From the NCBI GenBank assembly GCA_903839795.1, contig CAIMDR010000182.1, forward strand, positions 1-6,189: a stretch of DNA of 6,189 nt, written 5' to 3'. This document shows, one piece after another, positions 5,639 through 6,189 of this stretch (its first letter is position 1; every line of letters starts with the position of its first letter). This DNA comes from an uncultured Methylococcaceae bacterium. Lineage in GTDB: Bacteria; Pseudomonadota; Gammaproteobacteria; Methylococcales; Methylomonadaceae. Made by a program: the position numbers and the translations under genes. The notes under the pieces were generated by a model. The model was not told the DNA's origin. It ran no database searches and saw only the letters and a list, made by a program, of their open reading frames with translations.

Positions 5639-6189
5639 TCATGTTGGTTGGAAATGTAAGGTATGTAAAAATTTACCCGGCATAAAAGGGACTGTTTTAC
5701 CTTCTTGCCAAAACGTTTGTTGATCCCGGTAATGTCTTGAAAAAGGATGGCCAGATTGACCGCCAGGCATTTCCAGTATGCCATTTTCGGGATGAGCCGG
5801 AGCCAGTGCCAATCTTTCGCTGGCACCGTGTGCTTTTGACATGACTCTGACACAGACACTCGCGCAGCCCGAACTTTCGAAGTCGCCTATGTCCAAAAAT
5901 GCACCAAATACCGGCAGACTCTTGCTGAAAGGATGCTGTTGCGCAATCCGGTTGACCGTTCCCCAATTCAGTTGGGCAAGTTCAATATCGGGATAATCGC
6001 TTTGTAAGTCTTTTGCCGCCGAATTTAATGTGTCCAAAATGAATGTCCGCCAGTCATCGTTATACTGCGCAGGAATGACGCCTTTCGGACGTTGCGTCAA
6101 TAGCTCTCGCAACGGGGTTTCCATCTCGCGCCAGGCATAACTGAAATTGGGGTCGTATCGCTGACAGCGAGCGACCACTTTGGCAAATA
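5639..6189 (-). CDS. penicillin acylase family hydrolase, C-terminal part (cut by window edge)
   Basis: The frame is open from the right edge of the window to the TGA at 5639-5641, so only the last 182 or so codons are present. A GTG at 6178 is not the true start, because the frame continues through it to the edge. The family hallmark is near the C-terminus: GGQSGHPFSRHYRDQ followed by a W and a G, about 30-40 residues from the end, preceded by WGTVNRI...HPF. This pattern is typical of the beta-subunit end of penicillin G acylases and acyl-homoserine-lactone acylases. These Ntn hydrolases cleave amide bonds between an acyl chain and an amine and are usually exported to the periplasm and self-processed; the nucleophilic serine and signal peptide would lie outside the window. 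Full-length members are usually about 750-850 residues. Which substrate it prefers (beta-lactam, homoserine lactone or another N-acyl compound) cannot be judged from this part. Confidence 0.9.
   Translation of the reverse strand, partial: FAKVVARCQRYDPNFSYAWREMETPLRELLTQRPKGVIPAQYNDDWRTFILDTLNSAAKDLQSDYPDIELAQLNWGTVNRIAQQHPFSKSLPVFGAFLDIGDFESSGCASVCVRVMSKAHGASERLALAPAHPENGILEMPGGQSGHPFSRHYRDQQTFWQEGKTVPFMPGKFLHTLHFQPT

Noticed and set aside
5539..5966. Minus-strand frames of 89 and 106 codons overlapping the acylase end
   Set aside because: They are shadows of the penicillin acylase frame, which carries the conserved family motif.
1..6189. CRISPR array, tRNA, rRNA, integrase or phage-defence genes
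   Set aside because: I looked for regularly spaced repeats, tRNA-like cloverleaf arms and family motifs on both strands and saw none that hold up.

Overview
The window looks like a gammaproteobacterial chromosome segment of moderate GC with AT-rich spacers. The main support is an aquaporin that closely follows the enterobacterial AqpZ pattern along its whole length. The mixture of spacers and repeats would fit an environmental group such as the Methylococcales, but that is only a guess, because nothing in the window names the organism.

All four recognisable genes lie on the minus strand, so transcription runs from right to left. From the right edge they are: the C-terminal end of a penicillin-acylase-family Ntn hydrolase (5639-6189, cut by the window edge); a 602-residue patatin-like phospholipase with a C-terminal membrane domain (3638-5446); a class A, PAP2-type acid phosphatase with a lipoprotein signal (2277-3131); and an aquaporin, aqpZ (472-1161). 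The gaps between them are 192, 506 and 1115 bases, each holding inverted repeats, so they are more likely separate transcription units than one operon.

Non-coding DNA makes up about a third of the window. A 166-base foldback element with 20/22-matching terminal inverted repeats (285-450) sits 21 bases past the aqpZ stop and looks like a MITE. A 25-base sequence is repeated with 23/25 identity at 1306-1330 and 3375-3399, bracketing the phosphatase gene. Strong hairpins occur at 137-158, 2064-2114 and 3310-3360, and a G8 tract abuts a small hairpin upstream of the patatin gene. The 1162-2276 spacer shows no convincing gene. It contains one perfect -35-like hexamer pointing rightward, which may or may not drive a small RNA.

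Functionally, three of the four products are hydrolases (amide, acyl-ester and phosphomonoester), probably acting in or at the cell envelope, and the fourth is a water channel. I see no clear evidence that they form one pathway, and no phage-defence, CRISPR or otherwise new multi-gene system. The most unusual material is the repeat structure in the spacers.
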